Origin: JBCCGG01 sp039029395
GTDB lineage: Bacteria; Pseudomonadota; Alphaproteobacteria; Kiloniellales; JAKSDN01
Direction of reading: 5' to 3'
Assembly: GCA_039029395.1 (NCBI GenBank)
Contig: JBCCGG010000055.1
Span: 1-38,712, forward strand
DNA length: 38,712 nucleotides
Positions 14,746 to 23,327 of the stretch are shown piece by piece; position 1 is the stretch's first letter; each line of letters opens with the position of its first letter. A model generated the notes under the pieces. That model saw only the letters and a program-made list of their open reading frames with translations, had not been told where the DNA came from and searched no databases. Made by a program: the position numbers and the translations under genes.

Positions 14746-15771
14746 TTATGCTGCGGACGACTTCGCGGCCTCGTACTCCCTATGCAGTGTGGCCTCGATC
14801 CGGCTGCGCAGCGCCGTTTCCAGAACCAACAGGGATTGCCCCTTTTCGGTTGAGCGCTGTCTGTAGGCCTCGCCCAAGTGGTGGGCGCTATACTCGCCAT
14901 CCCGGCTGACCACCAGGACGAAGGGCAGGTGCTCGCGCAGGTTCGAGATGCCAAAGCGCTTCAGCATCGCCCCTTCCGCCGTCTCCGCGAAAGTCGCCCA
15001 GCGCGAGGCGCGCCGGTGGGGCATAATGTCCTTCCGCCAGTCCCGGGCGAGGACGTTGTCCAGGAAGGGATGGAGCACGCCATCGCCGCCGAGGAAATGA
15101 CTGAGTTGGTGAGGCTCGGAGAAGACCAGGTAGATGAGGATATCCCGGTCGCCGAGCTCTTCCCGAAACAACCCTGCCAGCTTGCGGTCGGACACCCGAT
15201 AGCGGACAAACCGCCAAAGGTGCCAGGGGCTTTTGAGGACGAAGGCCAGGATCTTGAAAGGCGCGCGGATTGAAACCGAGAGAAACACGGCAAGCCAATA
15301 GATCGCTCTATCCGCCGGTGAAAATTCCTCCGGCGCCGTGCCGGCAATCAGCACTTGTGCATAGAGCCGGTAGCCGTCGACAACTAAGGGCAGGGCAAAG
15401 AACAGTCCCGCCAACCAGTAGTAGCCCCCGGCCGTCAGGCTTAACACGATCACAGCGTAGATTGACCTCTTGAACCAGATTTCCTTCGCGGAGTCGATGA
15501 GAGGAATTGGCCGGGAACCGCTGTAGAGCTTTGAGAACCAAGGCAGTTCAGAAAGCGCGAACCCCATCACAGCCGCGAAGAAGACCGCAATGCACCAGAG
15601 GCCTCCCTCCAACAGGGCCTGAAGCCAGGGCGGCGAAACCCCGACGGCGGTCACAAATGCGATCGCCGCAACTCCGGCCCAAAACCAGTAGGGCCAAAGC
15701 TCCGGCTCTCTTCTCTTGTGCGCCGGCCCGCCCGGCGGCATCTTGGTCGTCGAGTCTACCACCCAGTACAT
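14746..15771 (-). CDS. Multi-pass membrane protein with cytosolic C-terminal domain, unknown
   Basis: The 341-residue product has four likely membrane segments, at about 27-46, 50-72, 104-132 and 157-178. A charged, soluble domain of some 160 residues follows. That domain holds FREELGDRDILIYLVFSEPH, DWRKDIMPHRRASRWATF, LPFVLVVSRDGEYSAHHLGE and a helical C-terminus. I do not recognise a family. The start at ATG 15771 has no good ribosome binding site; M11 is an alternative. It is divergent from the SDR gene at 15816, leaving only 44 bp. The region between it and rplM (14594-14745) has the rplM promoter. Codon use looks like the neighbours but is slightly less GC-rich. Confidence 0.7.
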   Translation of the reverse strand: MYWVVDSTTKMPPGGPAHKRREPELWPYWFWAGVAAIAFVTAVGVSPPWLQALLEGGLWCIAVFFAAVMGFALSELPWFSKLYSGSRPIPLIDSAKEIWFKRSIYAVIVLSLTAGGYYWLAGLFFALPLVVDGYRLYAQVLIAGTAPEEFSPADRAIYWLAVFLSVSIRAPFKILAFVLKSPWHLWRFVRYRVSDRKLAGLFREELGDRDILIYLVFSEPHQLSHFLGGDGVLHPFLDNVLARDWRKDIMPHRRASRWATFAETAEGAMLKRFGISNLREHLPFVLVVSRDGEYSAHHLGEAYRQRSTEKGQSLLVLETALRSRIEATLHREYEAAKSSAA

Positions 15772-15815
15772 GTGGCATCGTTAACCACTTATCCCAAGAA
15801 TAGAGAACTGGACCT

Positions 15816-16553
15816 ATGGCACGCCTTGCGGGCAAAACGGTCTTGATCACCGGGGCGGCCGGCGCGATCGGGCGCGAGATGGTGGCGCTTTTCGCGGCCG
15901 AGGGCGCCAGGGTGGCGGCCAGCGACCTAAGCGCGCCCGATCTGGACGGCGCGGCGCTCGCCCTGGCCCAGGACGTCACCCGGGAGGGCGAGTGGGAGCG
16001 CGCCCTTGCGGCGGTCGCGGCCGAGCTGGGCCCGCTCGACGTGCTGGTCAACAACGCAGGCCACCTCATCGCCAAGGACTTGGAGGAGACCACGCTGGAG
16101 GAGTGGCGCCAGATGCTCGCGGTCAATCTGGACTCGGTCTTCCTGGGCACCCGCGCGGCGGTCAAGGCCATGAAGGGGCGTGGCGGGGCGATCGTCAACC
16201 TCTCCTCGGTGGCCGGGATTGTCGCCGCGCCGCCGCTGGCCGCCTACGGCGCCGCCAAGGGCGGCGTCCGCCAGTTCACCAAGGCCGCCGCCATCCACTG
16301 CGCCAAGAAGGGCTACGGCATCCGGGTCAACTCGCTCCACCCGGGCTTCGTCGACAGCCCAATGGTCGATTCCATTGCCGAGGCGCTGGGCGAACCCGAC
16401 GCGCTCAAGGCCAAGCTGGCCCGCCGTCAGCCTCTGGGCCGTTTTGCAAACCCGAAAGAGATCGCCCAGGCCGCCCTCTACCTGGCCAGCGACGAGGCGG
16501 CCTATACGACCGGCGCCGAGCTGTTGGTCGACGGCGGCTTCACCGCGGAGTAA
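15816..16553 (+). CDS. Short-chain dehydrogenase/reductase
   Basis: This is a classical SDR of 245 residues. The cofactor loop TGAAGAIG is at 12-19, with Asp37 after the second strand (AASDLSAPD), which favours NAD(H). NNAG is at 79-82, and Ser130/131, Tyr144 and Lys148 are the catalytic residues (NLSSVAG, YGAAKGG). The end, ELLVDGGFTAE, is typical. The closest functional types are cyclopentanol, 3-hydroxyacyl or steroid dehydrogenases. The substrate cannot be assigned. The ribosome binding site is weak. No obvious operon partner is present; the HdeD-type gene follows after 75 bp. Confidence 0.92.
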   Translation: MARLAGKTVLITGAAGAIGREMVALFAAEGARVAASDLSAPDLDGAALALAQDVTREGEWERALAAVAAELGPLDVLVNNAGHLIAKDLEETTLEEWRQMLAVNLDSVFLGTRAAVKAMKGRGGAIVNLSSVAGIVAAPPLAAYGAAKGGVRQFTKAAAIHCAKKGYGIRVNSLHPGFVDSPMVDSIAEALGEPDALKAKLARRQPLGRFANPKEIAQAALYLASDEAAYTTGAELLVDGGFTAE

Positions 16554-16628
16554 GCGGTGGCCATTGCAATTCTACGTGCCCTGCCCTAGTCAGGGGCCAG
16601 CGCCACCCCTAACCGAGGACTCGCAGCT

Positions 16629-17210
16629 ATGAGCGACATGAAGCCCGATCTCGACCACCTGCGCCAAGAGATGGCCAAGGCCATCAAGGAACACAGCAAG
16701 TGGTTCGTGGGCGCAGGCATCGTCTTCATCGGGCTCGGCGTGGCGGCGATCCTGTTGCCCCAGCTCTTCACAATTGTGGCCGAGCAGTTCATCGGCTGGC
16801 TGTTCCTGATCGGCGGCATTTTCCTGGCGCTGAAATCCTTCCAGGCCAAGGGCGTGCCAGCGGCGCTAGGCTCCATTGTGCGCGCCGTGTTGTCGATCGC
16901 GGTCGGCGTCCTCTTGGTCGCCTTCCCGACCCAAGGGGTGTTCTCCCTGACACTGCTGCTGATCGCCTTCTTTGCCGCCGAAGGCATCGTGCGAATCTAC
17001 ATGGCCTTCAAGCTCAGGCCACTCAACAACTGGTTCTGGGTGCTGCTTAACGGCGCAATCAACATCGTGCTCGCATTTCTTGTCTGGTCCGGTCTGCCGG
17101 GCACGGCGGCCTGGGTGCTCGGCCTGCTTGTCGGCATCGACATGCTGTTCTTCGGGCTCTCCATGATCATGCTGGCCAAGGGCGCCGGCAAGATCGACGG
17201 CGGGGACTAG
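16629..17210 (+). CDS. HdeD-family (DUF308) membrane protein
   Basis: The 193-residue protein has about six hydrophobic helices in three pairs from residue 25 to 180, as in the HdeD/DUF308 family. Motifs are WFVGAGIVFIGLGVAAILLP, FIGWLFLIGGIFLALKSFQA and GAINIVLAFLVWSGLPGTAAW. Escherichia coli HdeD contributes to acid resistance at high density, but most family members are uncharacterised. The N-terminal 20 residues are charged and cytosolic. GAGGAC precedes the ATG. The gene seems to be a single unit, convergent with the thioesterase gene at 17220. Confidence 0.85.
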   Translation: MSDMKPDLDHLRQEMAKAIKEHSKWFVGAGIVFIGLGVAAILLPQLFTIVAEQFIGWLFLIGGIFLALKSFQAKGVPAALGSIVRAVLSIAVGVLLVAFPTQGVFSLTLLLIAFFAAEGIVRIYMAFKLRPLNNWFWVLLNGAINIVLAFLVWSGLPGTAAWVLGLLVGIDMLFFGLSMIMLAKGAGKIDGGD

Positions 17211-17219
17211 GCTTTCGCC

Positions 17220-17648
17220 TTAGACCCGATCAGGCGGGATCGAGTAGGTCGCCGTGACGTGGGCGACCGGACCCTTGTCGCGCTCGGCTTCCGAGTAGAT
17301 CGAGACCTCGCCGTAGGCCAGCCGTTTGCCGACCTTGATCATGCGCGCCTCGCCGACCACGTCGCCCGGCTTGGGGCGGCGCAGGAAGTTGCAGGTCAGG
17401 TTGGTGGTGACCGCCAGCTCGACCCGGCCGATCTCGCTCAGGACCGCGACATAGACCGCGACGTCGGCCAACCCCATGAGCAGGGGCCCGGCCATGGTTC
17501 CGCCTGGCCGCAGATGAGACGGCGAATAGGGCAGCCGCACCCGGCAGGTGCCTTCGCCGATCGCCTCGACCTGGAAACCCATGTCGACCGCCCAGGGCAG
17601 CTCGCCCGCCATGATCTCCCGCATCTCGGCCACGGTGATCCGCGCCAT
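17220..17648 (-). CDS. PaaI-type hotdog-fold thioesterase
   Basis: The 142-residue protein is a single hotdog domain. LPYSPSHLRPGGTMAGPLLMGLADVAVYVAVL corresponds to the active-site helix region: HLRPGG and then an acidic residue, Asp, on the helix (GLADVAVY). VTTNLTCNFLRRPKPGD is the following strand pair. Such enzymes hydrolyse acyl-CoA thioesters; acyl preference is not visible. ATG 17648 has GGGGAGG upstream and gives the expected family N-terminus; the frame extends to 17711. It is divergent from the enoyl-CoA hydratase gene, which would fit a shared acyl-CoA theme, but this is only suggestive. Confidence 0.88.
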   Translation of the reverse strand: MARITVAEMREIMAGELPWAVDMGFQVEAIGEGTCRVRLPYSPSHLRPGGTMAGPLLMGLADVAVYVAVLSEIGRVELAVTTNLTCNFLRRPKPGDVVGEARMIKVGKRLAYGEVSIYSEAERDKGPVAHVTATYSIPPDRV

Positions 17649-17807
17649 CGCCCTCGCCTCCCCTTGCCGCAGGTAGGTTTGGTCTTTACGGCACGGCGCG
17701 CGGGAAATCAAACCGGCGACCGGCGCTTCGCTTTATCCTTGAATTGACCGCCTCGAAAGGCTCAGAGTCCCCTCTTCCAGCCCCTGGCACGACCGACGAG
17801 TAGCCCG

Positions 17808-18617
17808 ATGACCGCGACCAGCGCCCAAACCGCCAGCCCCGAGCCCCTTCTCCTGCGCGACGCCCAGGACGGGATCGTTACTCTGACCCTGAACCGCCCG
17901 GCCCAATACAACGCCCTCTCGGTGGCCCTCATGGCGGCCCTGCAGGAGCAGCTTGACCAGATCGGCGCTGACCCGGAGGTGCGCGTGGTGATCATCGAAG
18001 GCGCCGGCCGAGGCTTTTGCGCCGGCCACGACCTGGCCGAGCTGCGCGGGGCCGGCGGCGGCCGCTCCTTCTTCGAGGCCCTGTTCCAACAGTGCAGCGC
18101 ATTGATGATCTCGCTGACCCGTTTGCCTCAGCCGGTCATCGCCAAGGTCCACGGGGTCGCCACCGCGGCCGGTTGCCAGCTGGTCGCGACCTGCGATCTG
18201 GCGGTCGCGGCCGAGAGCGCGCGCTTCGGCACGCCGGGGGTCAACATCGGCCTCTTCTGCTCGACCCCCATGGTCGCGCTCAGCCGGGCGGTGCCGCGCA
18301 AGACCGCGCTTCGTATGCTGATGACGGGAGACCTGCTCTCGGCCCAGGAAGCGATTGGCCACGGCCTGGTTAGCCACGTGGTCGCCGAGGACGAGCTCGA
18401 CCAGGCGACCGAGGACCTCGCCCGCAAGGTCGCCGATAAATCGCCGCTTACCCTCAAGATCGGCAAGGAAGCCTTCTACCGCCAGATCGAGCTCGACCTG
18501 GAGGCGGCCTATGGCTACACCGCCGAGGTCATGACCACGAACATGCTGGCGCGCGACGCCGAGGAAGGCATCGACGCCTTCTTGGAGAAGCGCCGGCCGC
18601 GCTGGCAAGGACGCTAA
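17808..18617 (+). CDS. Enoyl-CoA hydratase/isomerase family protein
   Basis: The 269-residue protein is a crotonase-fold enzyme: VTLTLNRPAQYNALS, the oxyanion-hole strand GAGRGFCAGHDL, and HGVATAAGCQLVATCDLAVAAE, then FGTPGVNIGLFCSTPM. In the second block the usual catalytic Glu of hydratases is not in the standard position; the GLFCSTPMVAL segment resembles the ECHDC3-like subgroup. The reaction on a CoA thioester is therefore uncertain. The CoA-binding protein gene starts 9 bp later, and the sulfhydrylase gene overlaps that, so all three are probably on one transcript. Confidence 0.88.
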   Translation: MTATSAQTASPEPLLLRDAQDGIVTLTLNRPAQYNALSVALMAALQEQLDQIGADPEVRVVIIEGAGRGFCAGHDLAELRGAGGGRSFFEALFQQCSALMISLTRLPQPVIAKVHGVATAAGCQLVATCDLAVAAESARFGTPGVNIGLFCSTPMVALSRAVPRKTALRMLMTGDLLSAQEAIGHGLVSHVVAEDELDQATEDLARKVADKSPLTLKIGKEAFYRQIELDLEAAYGYTAEVMTTNMLARDAEEGIDAFLEKRRPRWQGR

Positions 18618-18626
18618 GACGAAGCC

Positions 18627-19139
18627 ATGTACGAGCCCCTGCCCCACGACACCTACAGGGACGACTTTCTGCGCGGCCTCTTGGCCGGTGTGCGCACCAT
18701 CGCCATGGTCGGCGCCAGCCCCCATTGGAATCGGCCCAGCTACTTCGCCATGAAGTACCTGCAGGAAAAGGGCTACACGGTACGGCCGGTCAATCCGCGG
18801 GCGGCCGGCACGGAGATCCTGGGCGAGACGGTCTACGCCTCGCTGGAGGAGATCCCCGGGCCGATCGACATGGTCGACATCTTCCGCCGCTCGGAGGATG
18901 TGGGTCCGATCGTCGAGCAATCCCTGGCCTTGGCCGAAGAGAAGCACATCAAGGTGATCTGGATGCAGCTCGGCGTGCGCAACGACGAAGCCGAGGCCAT
19001 GGCGAAAGCCGGCGGCCTAGAGGTCGTGATGGACCGCTGCGCCAAGATCGAGTTCGGCCGGCTCAACACCGAGCTTTCTTGGGGCGGCTTCAATTCCCGG
19101 ATCATCTCCAGCCGGCGGCGCAAGGTGAGGGTTGCATGA
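18627..19139 (+). CDS. CoA-binding (YccU-type Rossmann) protein
   Basis: The 170-residue protein is a stand-alone CoA-binding domain: RTIAMVGASPHWNRPSYFAM, LQEKGYTVRPVNPRAAGTEI, LGETVYASLEEIPGPIDMVD and IKVIWMQLGVRNDEAEAMA. These are the landmarks of the YccU/CoA_binding_2 family, related to the succinyl-CoA synthetase alpha N-domain. DRCAKIEFGRL near the end is usual. It binds CoA or its esters, and the physiological role is unknown. Its last bases overlap the ATG of the O-acetylhomoserine sulfhydrylase gene (ATGA). This adjacency is common in alphaproteobacteria and hints at a link to sulfur amino acid metabolism. Confidence 0.92.
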   Translation: MYEPLPHDTYRDDFLRGLLAGVRTIAMVGASPHWNRPSYFAMKYLQEKGYTVRPVNPRAAGTEILGETVYASLEEIPGPIDMVDIFRRSEDVGPIVEQSLALAEEKHIKVIWMQLGVRNDEAEAMAKAGGLEVVMDRCAKIEFGRLNTELSWGGFNSRIISSRRRKVRVA

Positions 19140-20461
19140 GCGACGCAGACGACAAGGACTTCGAATACGGCTTCGAGACCCGGATGATCCATGCCGGCGC
19201 CCAGCCGGAGCCGATCACCGGCGCGCGCCAGACGCCGATCTTCCAGAACACCGGCTACGTGTTCTACGATTCCGACCACGCCGCCTCGCTCTTCAACCTG
19301 CAGACCTTCGGCTTCGTCTATTCGCGCCTGACCAATCCGACGGTGGCCGTGCTCGAGGAGCGCCTGGCCAATCTGGAGGGCGGCCGGGGCGCGACCTGCT
19401 GCGCCTCGGGCCATGCGGCGCAAGTGCTGGCGCTCTTCCCCCTGCTCGATCCGGGCGACACCTTCATTGCGTCGAACCGGCTCTACGGCGGCTCGATCAC
19501 CCAGTTCGGCAAAACCTTCAAGAAGTTCGGCTGGGAGGTCAACTTTGTCGACGTCGACGATCCTGAGAACGTGCGCCGGGCCCTCACCCCCAACTGCAAG
19601 GCGATCTTCACCGAGAGCCTGGCAAATCCCGGCGGCGTGGTGAGCGACATCGAGGCGCTGGCCGAGATCGCCCGGGCAGCCGGCGTGCCCCTGGTGGTCG
19701 ACAACACGCTGGCCACCCCCTACCTCTGCCGGCCCATGGAGTATGGCGCCGACCTGGTGGTCCACTCGACCACCAAGTTCCTGACCGGCAACGGCACGGT
19801 GATGGGCGGCTGCGTGATCGATAGCGGTAGGTTCGACTGGATGGCCTCCGACAAGTTTGGGGGTCTCAGCCAGCCCGAGCCGGCCTACCACGGCCTCACC
19901 TTCGCGGAATCCTTTGGCGACATGGCCTACACGACCCACGCCCACGCCGTGGGCCTGCGGGACCTTGGCGCAACGATGGCGCCGATGAACGCCTTTTTGA
20001 CCTTGCTGGGCCTAGAGACTCTCTCCTTGCGCATGGAGCGCCACTGCACCAACGGGCTCGCCGTGGCGCGCTTCTTGGAGTCCCATCCGGCGGTCGAGTG
20101 GGTGTCCTACGCCGGGCTCGAGGAGAACCCCTATCACGCGCTGGCACAGAAGTATTTGGGCGGGCGCGGCGGCGCGCTCTTCACCTTCGGCATTCGCGGC
20201 GGTTACGAGGCCGGCATGACCGTAGTGGAAAGCTGCAATCTTCTGAGCCATTTGGCCAACATTGGCGACTCCCGCTCCCTGATCCTGCACCCGGCTTCAA
20301 CCACCCACCGCCAGTTGACCGAGGAGCAGCGCCTGGCCGCCGGCGCCGGGCCCGAGGTGGTGCGCCTGTCGATCGGCATCGAAACGGTCGAGGACATCAT
20401 CGCGGACTTGGACCAGGCGCTGGGCAAGGCCATGGCGAAGGGCGCCAAGGCGGCGGAGTGA
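19136..20461 (+). CDS. O-acetylhomoserine aminocarboxypropyltransferase (sulfhydrylase), PLP enzyme
   Basis: The 441-residue enzyme belongs to the Cys/Met metabolism PLP family, in the long O-acetylhomoserine sulfhydrylase branch (MetY/Cys-d type). It makes homocysteine from O-acetylhomoserine and sulfide. PLP contacts are YSRLTNPT (62-69), ASGHAA, the aspartate in VVDNTLATPY and the Schiff-base lysine Lys214 (HSTTKFLTGNG). The C-terminus has GDSRSLILHPASTTHRQL and VRLSIGIETVEDII. The GYEAGMTVVESCNLLSHLAN insert is of this branch. Its start is coupled to the CoA-binding protein gene. I leave the symbol blank because metY/metZ/metC naming differs. Confidence 0.93.
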   Translation: MSDADDKDFEYGFETRMIHAGAQPEPITGARQTPIFQNTGYVFYDSDHAASLFNLQTFGFVYSRLTNPTVAVLEERLANLEGGRGATCCASGHAAQVLALFPLLDPGDTFIASNRLYGGSITQFGKTFKKFGWEVNFVDVDDPENVRRALTPNCKAIFTESLANPGGVVSDIEALAEIARAAGVPLVVDNTLATPYLCRPMEYGADLVVHSTTKFLTGNGTVMGGCVIDSGRFDWMASDKFGGLSQPEPAYHGLTFAESFGDMAYTTHAHAVGLRDLGATMAPMNAFLTLLGLETLSLRMERHCTNGLAVARFLESHPAVEWVSYAGLEENPYHALAQKYLGGRGGALFTFGIRGGYEAGMTVVESCNLLSHLANIGDSRSLILHPASTTHRQLTEEQRLAAGAGPEVVRLSIGIETVEDIIADLDQALGKAMAKGAKAAE

Positions 20462-20464
20462 GCG

Positions 20465-20869
20465 GTGCCGGCGCCACGCCGCTTTCGCGGGTTGCGGCTG
20501 ACCTTCATCGGCCTGTTCGTACCGTTCTTCCTGCTGCTGCTCGCGATCACCTTCCTGATCCCCCTGCTGATGACCGAGCCTTTCCCGATTCACGATGGCA
20601 CGGTCAGCACCACGACCTACGACCTCTGGTTCCTGGCCGCCGCGGCGGTCTCCTTCGTGGCCGCCATTCTCGGCGCCTGGTGGGCGGCCTTGTGGATCTG
20701 GCGCAAGAGGCTGGCGCTCGACGAGGTCAAAACACACTTTGCCTGGTCGGCGGACGCCAGGAGCGGGCGGCTGTTTCATCGGGTCGGGAAGCTGAGCTTG
20801 CCGGTGATGGCTTGGATCTTGAGCCGGGTCTACGGCCAAGTGGTGCGCTTCGAGGAGAGCGCCGAATGA
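20465..20869 (+). CDS. Small two-helix membrane protein, C-terminal-half paralogue of the next gene
   Basis: GTG 20465 lies 3 bp after the sulfhydrylase stop. The 134-residue protein has two strong membrane helices, at about 12-35 and 52-77, the second ending ALWIWRKRLALDE. The C-terminal 50 residues are soluble and end ILSRVYGQVVRFEE. Over its whole length it resembles the last 130 residues of the protein encoded at 20903: ALWITLWLWRKAISPRE and ILRRVYGQQVKLD stand at the same places. I do not know the family. The two genes probably form a related pair; both products would be in the inner membrane. Confidence 0.65.
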   Translation: MPAPRRFRGLRLTFIGLFVPFFLLLLAITFLIPLLMTEPFPIHDGTVSTTTYDLWFLAAAAVSFVAAILGAWWAALWIWRKRLALDEVKTHFAWSADARSGRLFHRVGKLSLPVMAWILSRVYGQVVRFEESAE

Positions 20870-20902
20870 CATGTCGAATGTAGTCGGCAGAAGCGTCTTG
20901 CC

Positions 20903-21757
20903 TTGAATCAGCGATCCTTCAACAGCTTTCTAGCGCCCGGCGAGAAGATCCTCTTCGACAGCCACCCGATTGCGAAACCGGGCCAATGGATGCCGTGGGG
21001 CCTGGTCGCGATTGGGGTTTTCGCCATCGTGATCGCGGTGAAAGAGGCGATCGAAGGCCGCGCCACCTTCGCCCCCTTCGCGTTGGCCTTTGCCGCCGCC
21101 GGCTGGCCGCTCTATTTCCTCTCCCGCACACGGGTCATCCTCACGGACCGCGCGCTGATCCACATAGCCGGCGGCCTCGCCAAGGTCCGCCGGCTGCCGC
21201 TTGAGGACACAATCTCGATTGCCATGAAGGGCACCCGCGGTCGGCGCGGCTTCCTGGTCGAGATGACAAAGGGCCGGTGGCTGAGGCTCGCCGAGTTCCC
21301 CGCCCCCGAGGCCTTCTGGCAAGCGCTGCCAAACGACAAGAAAGCACCCGTCAGTCCGCAAGCCGCCAAGCGTTGGGACCGGCTCAATTGGACGATCACC
21401 GCGCTTTGGCTGCCCTTGCTTCTGCCCTTTCTTGGCATCTTCTCTTGGACCTTGATGCTTTATGGTGAGCACGCGCCGATCGAGGCCCGTACTGTCGGCA
21501 CGGGCCTGTTCCTTTTCGTCACGTTCTTTGGCTTGGCCGTGTCCGTCTTGGCGTCTTGGTTTGTCGCGCTCTGGATCACTCTCTGGCTCTGGCGCAAGGC
21601 CATCTCGCCACGCGAGGCAACGACCCTGTTCCTATGGGACATCGACCCAGATCGTAAATCGCTGTCCAGCCGCTTGAACGGCGCGCTTCTACCTTTCGGG
21701 CTGCGGATCCTGCGCCGGGTCTATGGCCAGCAGGTCAAACTCGATATCGGGCGCTAG
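20903..21757 (+). CDS. Membrane protein with bacterial PH-like domain and a WRK-RVYGQ C-terminal module
   Basis: The 284-residue protein starts at TTG 20903 (no ATG is available nearby; the first Met is residue 29). Residues 9-18 (LAPGEKILFD), two helices (about 32-70), then RVILTDRALIHIAGGLAKVRRLPLEDTI and FLVEMTKGRWLRLAEF look like a bacterial pleckstrin-homology domain of the YdbS/bPH2 type; this is inference. The C-terminal half (about 155-284) has two more membrane helices and matches the 134-residue neighbour. The gene lies 33 bp after that neighbour. Function is unknown. Confidence 0.65.
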   Translation: MNQRSFNSFLAPGEKILFDSHPIAKPGQWMPWGLVAIGVFAIVIAVKEAIEGRATFAPFALAFAAAGWPLYFLSRTRVILTDRALIHIAGGLAKVRRLPLEDTISIAMKGTRGRRGFLVEMTKGRWLRLAEFPAPEAFWQALPNDKKAPVSPQAAKRWDRLNWTITALWLPLLLPFLGIFSWTLMLYGEHAPIEARTVGTGLFLFVTFFGLAVSVLASWFVALWITLWLWRKAISPREATTLFLWDIDPDRKSLSSRLNGALLPFGLRILRRVYGQQVKLDIGR

Positions 21758-21859
21758 CCTCTCCGCCCCCTTACCCCTTCCTTAACCCCTTCCCGCCAAG
21801 CTGGCGCTTGCGGCGGATTTGCGCTAGCAAGGCTGCCCTTGTCCTTCGGTTGAGACTCC

Positions 21860-23284
21860 ATGGCCCAGTTGATCCATCCCGTCATCCTTTCCGGCGGCAG
21901 CGGCACCCGCTTGTGGCCGCTCTCTCGCAAGCTCTATCCCAAGCAGCTGCTGCCGCTGACCGGCGAGCAGAGCCTGCTGCAGGAGACCTTGGCCCGGGTC
22001 GCCGATCCCGCGCGCTTCGCCGCGCCGCTGCTGCTGTGCAACGAAGACCACCGCTTCCTGATCGCCGAGCAGGCACGGGCTATCGAGATCGCGCCCCAGG
22101 ACATCGTGCTCGAGCCGCTCGCCCGCAACACCGCGCCGGCCGCCGCCGCCGCGGCGCTCATCCTGGCCGAAGAGGCGCCCGAGAGCCTCATGCTGCTGCT
22201 GCCGTCCGACCACTACATCGCCGACCGGGAGGGCTTTTTGGCCGCCGCCGACCAGGCCGCCGCCGCCGCCGCCGAGGGCTGGCTGGTGACCTTCGGCATA
22301 ACTCCGGACGCGCCGGAGACTGGCTATGGCTACATTCGCCGGGCCGAGGCGCTGGACGAGCTGGACGGCTGCTGCCGGGTCGCGCGCTTCGTCGAGAAGC
22401 CGGACCGCATCACGGCCCAGCGCTATCTGGCCAACGGCGCCTACGACTGGAACAGCGGCATGTTCCTGTTCCAGGCCAAGCGCCTGATCGAGGAGCTCGA
22501 GCGCTTCCAGCCGGAAATCGTCGCGGCCTGCCGCAACGCCCTGAAGAACGCCAAGCGAGACCTGGACTTCCTGCGCCTGGAGGAGGCCGGCTTCGCCGCC
22601 TCGCCCTCGATCTCGATCGACTACGCGGTCATGGAAAAGACCGATCGGGCTGCCGTGGTGCCGGTCGACATCGGCTGGACCGACGTGGGCTCCTGGGACG
22701 CCCTGTGGCGGGTCGAAGGGGTCGACGGGGCCGACAACAAGATCCACGGCGACGTGGTCGCGCTCGACGTGGAAGGCAGCTACCTGCACTCCGAAACCCG
22801 CCTGGTCGCCGCCCTGGGCTTGCGCGATCTGGTGGTGGTCGAGACCAGCGACGCGGTCCTGGTCTGCCCGCGCGACCGGGCCCAGGACATCCGCCTGCTG
22901 GTCGAGCACATGCAGCTGGCCAAGCGCGAGGAGCCCCTGGTGCACCGCCGGGTGTTCCGGCCTTGGGGCTCCTACCAGGCGATCGACAATGGCGAGGGCT
23001 TCCAGGCCAAACGCCTGATCATCAACCCGGGCGCCTCGATCTCCCTGCAGCGCCACCAGCACCGGGCCGAGCACTGGGTGGTGGTTCAGGGCATCGCCGA
23101 GGTGACCCGCGACGAAGAGGTCTTCACGCTCGAGACCAACCAGTCGACCTTCATCCCCCTGGGCGCCGTCCACCGCTTGAAGAATCCGGGCGAGTCGCCT
23201 CTGCATATCGTCGAGGTGCAGTCCGGCGACTACCTGGGTGAGGACGACATCGAGCGCTTCGAGGACATCTACGGGCGCGAGTAA
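21860..23284 (+). CDS. manC: Mannose-1-phosphate guanylyltransferase / mannose-6-phosphate isomerase
   Basis: The 474-residue bifunctional enzyme makes GDP-mannose for exopolysaccharide or LPS sugars. The N-terminal nucleotidyltransferase (about 7-290) has GGSGTRLWPLSR (12-23), KQLLPLTG, LEPLARNTAPAAA, PSDHYI and FVEKP. The C-terminal type II phosphomannose isomerase cupin (about 350-470) has RPWGSYQAID, QRHQHRAEHWVVVQGIAEVT and FIPLGAVHRLKNPG. Length is standard for the AlgA/CpsB/XanB class. No other nucleotide-sugar gene is adjacent. Its gene is followed by a short perfect hairpin and the AAC(3)-family gene. Confidence 0.95.
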   Translation: MAQLIHPVILSGGSGTRLWPLSRKLYPKQLLPLTGEQSLLQETLARVADPARFAAPLLLCNEDHRFLIAEQARAIEIAPQDIVLEPLARNTAPAAAAAALILAEEAPESLMLLLPSDHYIADREGFLAAADQAAAAAAEGWLVTFGITPDAPETGYGYIRRAEALDELDGCCRVARFVEKPDRITAQRYLANGAYDWNSGMFLFQAKRLIEELERFQPEIVAACRNALKNAKRDLDFLRLEEAGFAASPSISIDYAVMEKTDRAAVVPVDIGWTDVGSWDALWRVEGVDGADNKIHGDVVALDVEGSYLHSETRLVAALGLRDLVVVETSDAVLVCPRDRAQDIRLLVEHMQLAKREEPLVHRRVFRPWGSYQAIDNGEGFQAKRLIINPGASISLQRHQHRAEHWVVVQGIAEVTRDEEVFTLETNQSTFIPLGAVHRLKNPGESPLHIVEVQSGDYLGEDDIERFEDIYGRE

Positions 23285-23293
23285 GGCGCAGGT

Positions 23294-23314
23294 GGAGCGC
23301 CACGATGGCGCTCC
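23294..23314 (+). terminator. Perfect 9-bp hairpin after manC
   Basis: ggagcgcca (23294-23302) pairs exactly with tggcgctcc (23306-23314) across a 3-nt loop. It begins 10 nt after the manC stop. Only a short tatat follows, so termination would be weak or Rho-assisted. It could equally shape the leader of the next gene at 23328. Confidence 0.45.
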
Positions 23315-23327
23315 CTATATCTCAGCC

